A stretch of 64,000 nt of DNA from Afifella marina DSM 2698. Lineage in GTDB: Bacteria; Pseudomonadota; Alphaproteobacteria; Rhizobiales; Afifellaceae. Of this stretch, positions 62,254 through 64,000 are shown one piece after another (the first letter of the stretch is position 1; each line of letters opens with the position of its first letter). Under the pieces are notes generated by a model, which saw only the letters and a program-made list of their open reading frames with translations, had not been told where the DNA came from and ran no database searches. Made by a program: the position numbers and the translations under genes. The stretch is taken from assembly GCF_900102695.1 (NCBI RefSeq), contig NZ_FMVW01000002.1:186001-250000 (forward strand). Direction: 5' to 3'.

Positions 62254-63594
62254 ATGAAAACCATTCGTATCGGTGCCGGTGCCGGGTATTCCGGCGACCG
62301 CATCGAGCCGGCGCTCGAGCTCGCTCAAAAAGGCAAGATCGACTACCTCGTCTTCGAGTGCCTGGCCGAGCGCACGATCGCCATCGCCCAGAAAGCCAAG
62401 CTCGCCGATCCCAGCAAGGGCTACGACGCCCTCTTGGCCGAGCGCATGGAGGCCGTTCTCAGGGTCTGCGCCGAGAAGGGCATCAAGATCATCACCAATA
62501 TGGGCGCGGCGAACCCGCAAGCCGGGGCCGAAAAGACCCGGGAAATAGCGGCCGCACAGGGGCTTTCCCTGAAGATTGCCTCCGTTTCCGGCGACGATGT
62601 TCTGGAGACCCTGAAGTCCGGCGACATCAAGATCACCGAGACCGGGCAGCCGGCCGCGTCGATGTCGAACGTGCTCGTCTCCGGCAATGCCTATCTCGGC
62701 GCTGCTCCGATCGTGGAGGCGCTGGAGCAGGGGGCCGACGTCGTCATCACCGGCCGCGTTGCGGATCCGGCCTTGTTTCTCGCTCCGCAGATCAAGGAGT
62801 TCGGCTGGGCTTTCGACGATTGGGAGCATCTCGCCAAGGGGACGGCCGTCGGCCATCTCCTGGAATGCGGCGGCCAGGTCACCGGCGGCTATTTCGCAGA
62901 GCCAGGCCGCAAGGACGTGCAGGGTCTCGGCCGTCTCGGCTTCCCGATCGCAGAGGTTTCCGAGGACGGCAGCTTCGTCATCACCAAGGTGGAGAGCGCG
63001 GGCGGTCACGTCACGACCGACACCTGCAAAGAGCAGATCCTCTACGAGGTGCACGATCCGAAGAGCTATCTGACGCCCGACGTGACGGCCGATTTCTCGC
63101 AGATCACCTTCACCCAGGAAGGCCCGGACCGTGTGCGGGTCGCCGGAGTGACGGGCCGCGAGAGGCCGGCGACGCTGAAGGTCTCCGTCGGCTATGTCGA
63201 CGGGTATATCGGTGAGGGTCAGATCTCGTATGCGGGGCCGGGTGCCTTGGCCCGGGCGAAACTTGCACTCGAGATCGTCCAGGAGCGGCTCGACATCATC
63301 GGGCTTCAAAGCAGCGAGCTGCGCTTCGACCTCATCGGCGTCAACGCCATCCACCGCGACGTCCTCGCCCCGCAGCCGGAGCCCACCGAAGTGCGCGCCC
63401 GCGTCACCGGCCGTTGCGAGAGCATGAAAGAGGCCGTGCGCATCGGGAACGAGGTGGAGACCCTCTACACGAACGGCCCGGCCGGCGGCGGCGGTGCGAC
63501 CAAGTCGGCCCGCCAGGTCGTGGCGATGCTTTCCGCCCTCGTGCCACGGGCGGCCGTGACCCCGCGGATCCAGATCATTGAGGTGCAATCATGA
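62254..63594 (+). CDS. AtuA family (DUF1446) acyclase/hydratase-like protein of unknown reaction
   Basis: 446-aa protein. The opening MKTIRIGAGAGYSGDRIEPA, LELAQKGKIDYLVFECLAER, the TNMGAANPQAGAEKTREIA and DVVITGRVADPALFLAPQIK segments match the DUF1446/AtuA family. Full-length AtuA has about 580 residues with a C-terminal domain of about 100 residues; here that domain is encoded by the next gene. The ATG follows CCAGGAGTATTTCATC. Despite the family name, no acyclic terpene genes (atuB-H, carboxylase) are near; association with CitMHS suggests a role in tri- or dicarboxylic acid use. Confidence 0.88.
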   Translation: MKTIRIGAGAGYSGDRIEPALELAQKGKIDYLVFECLAERTIAIAQKAKLADPSKGYDALLAERMEAVLRVCAEKGIKIITNMGAANPQAGAEKTREIAAAQGLSLKIASVSGDDVLETLKSGDIKITETGQPAASMSNVLVSGNAYLGAAPIVEALEQGADVVITGRVADPALFLAPQIKEFGWAFDDWEHLAKGTAVGHLLECGGQVTGGYFAEPGRKDVQGLGRLGFPIAEVSEDGSFVITKVESAGGHVTTDTCKEQILYEVHDPKSYLTPDVTADFSQITFTQEGPDRVRVAGVTGRERPATLKVSVGYVDGYIGEGQISYAGPGALARAKLALEIVQERLDIIGLQSSELRFDLIGVNAIHRDVLAPQPEPTEVRARVTGRCESMKEAVRIGNEVETLYTNGPAGGGGATKSARQVVAMLSALVPRAAVTPRIQIIEVQS

Positions 63595-63905
63595 AACTCT
63601 TCGACATTGCCCATTCGCGTACCGGCGACAAAGGCGACATCTCCAACATCTCGGTCATTGCCTATGACGAGAAAGACTATGCGCGGCTTGCCACCCATGT
63701 GACGGCCGAGCGGGTCAAGGAGCATTTCAAGGGCATCGTTCACGGCGACGTCGTCCGCTACGAACTGCCCAGCATCGGCGCCCTGAACTTCGTCATGTAC
63801 GAAGCGCTCGGCGGCGGCGTGACCCGGTCGCTCGCTCTCGACCCGCACGGCAAATGCCTGGGCTCCGCGCTTCTGGCGCTGGAGATCCCCGACAGCGACG
63901 CCTGA
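63591..63905 (+). CDS. AtuA C-terminal-domain-like small protein
   Basis: 104-aa protein (MKLFDIAHSRTGDKGDISNI, SVIAYDEKDYARLATHVTAE) equal to the ferredoxin-fold C-terminal domain of long AtuA proteins. ATGA overlap with the upstream AtuA-like gene at 63591 implies that the two are made together and form a complex. The motif ARTGDKGD-like HSRTGDKGDISN is the conserved core of this domain. Function unknown. Confidence 0.85.
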   Translation: MKLFDIAHSRTGDKGDISNISVIAYDEKDYARLATHVTAERVKEHFKGIVHGDVVRYELPSIGALNFVMYEALGGGVTRSLALDPHGKCLGSALLALEIPDSDA

Positions 63906-63911
63906 GCCACC

Positions 63912-63975
63912 TCTTCGGGGGAGGAGCTCCCCCTTCCGGCAGCGCTTCGGCGCCAGGCCGGTCCTCCCCCGAAGA
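63912..63975 (+). terminator. Long inverted repeat after the AtuA pair
   Basis: TCTTCGGGGGAGGA (63912-63925) and TCCTCCCCCGAAGA (63962-63975) are perfect 14-bp arms. The left arm can also fold on GGGGGAG/CTCCCCC (63917-63933). It lies 6 bp after the last stop codon and probably marks the operon end, although no T-run follows. Confidence 0.6.
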
Positions 63976-64000
63976 CCTCTTCTCGTAGGCAAGGAAAATA

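Overview
The window reads as chromosome of a GC-rich alphaproteobacterium, most likely in the Hyphomicrobiales (rhizobia and purple/aerobic phototroph relatives). The evidence is the density of ABC, TTT and CUT1 nutrient importers, an NAD-dependent molybdenum formate dehydrogenase of the FdsGBACD type, an smo/mtlK polyol operon like that of Rhizobiales and Rhodobacterales, a DUF1127 protein, and a Mo-box of the Rhodobacter type. A gene at 55840-56859 matches the 8-vinyl reductase of (bacterio)chlorophyll synthesis (BciA), which hints at a phototroph, but no other photosynthesis gene is present. No rRNA, tRNA, insertion sequence, prophage or CRISPR array was seen. The long open frames antisense to genes are high-GC shadows and were left out.

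Layout. 1-4634 (minus): a branched-chain amino acid type ABC importer (livG-livF-binding protein-livH-livM, the last cut by the window edge). 5108-8485 (plus): a small ribbon-helix-helix protein, glyoxalase I, and a Tat-exported two-subunit GMC dehydrogenase with an Fe-S cysteine signature. 8609-21378 (minus): the formate module, namely a sigma-54 response regulator, its sensor kinase, an OFA-family MFS transporter, a LysR regulator, then fdsG-fdsB-fdsA-fdhD-fdsD. 21558-32754: the polyol module, with a ROK repressor divergent from fructokinase, a LysR regulator, then smoEFGKS and mtlK, which import sorbitol/mannitol and oxidise them to fructose for the kinase. 33028-44351 (plus): a sugar-acid catabolic cluster (IlvD/Edd dehydratase, several dehydrogenases, a GntR regulator, a FAH-family hydrolase, a TctCBA tripartite transporter, a 2-hydroxyacid dehydrogenase). 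44545-49701 (minus): a CUT1 sugar ABC importer and two small genes. 49981-52288 (minus): a DegQ-like protease and a Ca2+/Na+ antiporter. 52525-55681 (plus): molybdate-type transport, with ModC and ModD in one reading frame. 55840-58791 (plus): BciA, a glycosyltransferase, and a SugE/Gdx guanidinium exporter behind a predicted guanidine-II riboswitch. 59111-63905 (plus): LysR, a CitMHS carboxylate transporter, and a split AtuA-type pair.

Regulatory logic visible in the DNA. (1) A -24/-12 promoter with two upstream dyads 43 bp apart lies between the sigma-54 two-component pair and the OFA transporter gene. (2) A 15-bp operator is shared by the ROK/fructokinase intergenic region and the smo promoter. 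(3) A GTATAC-centred element, a perfect 16-bp palindrome in one case, sits on the promoters of the sugar-acid operon and tctCBA, with a related site before the CUT1 ABC operon, consistent with one GntR regulon. (4) Two ACGR-loop hairpins precede sugE. (5) A Mo-box precedes modA. All of these are inferences from sequence and need searches or experiments to confirm.
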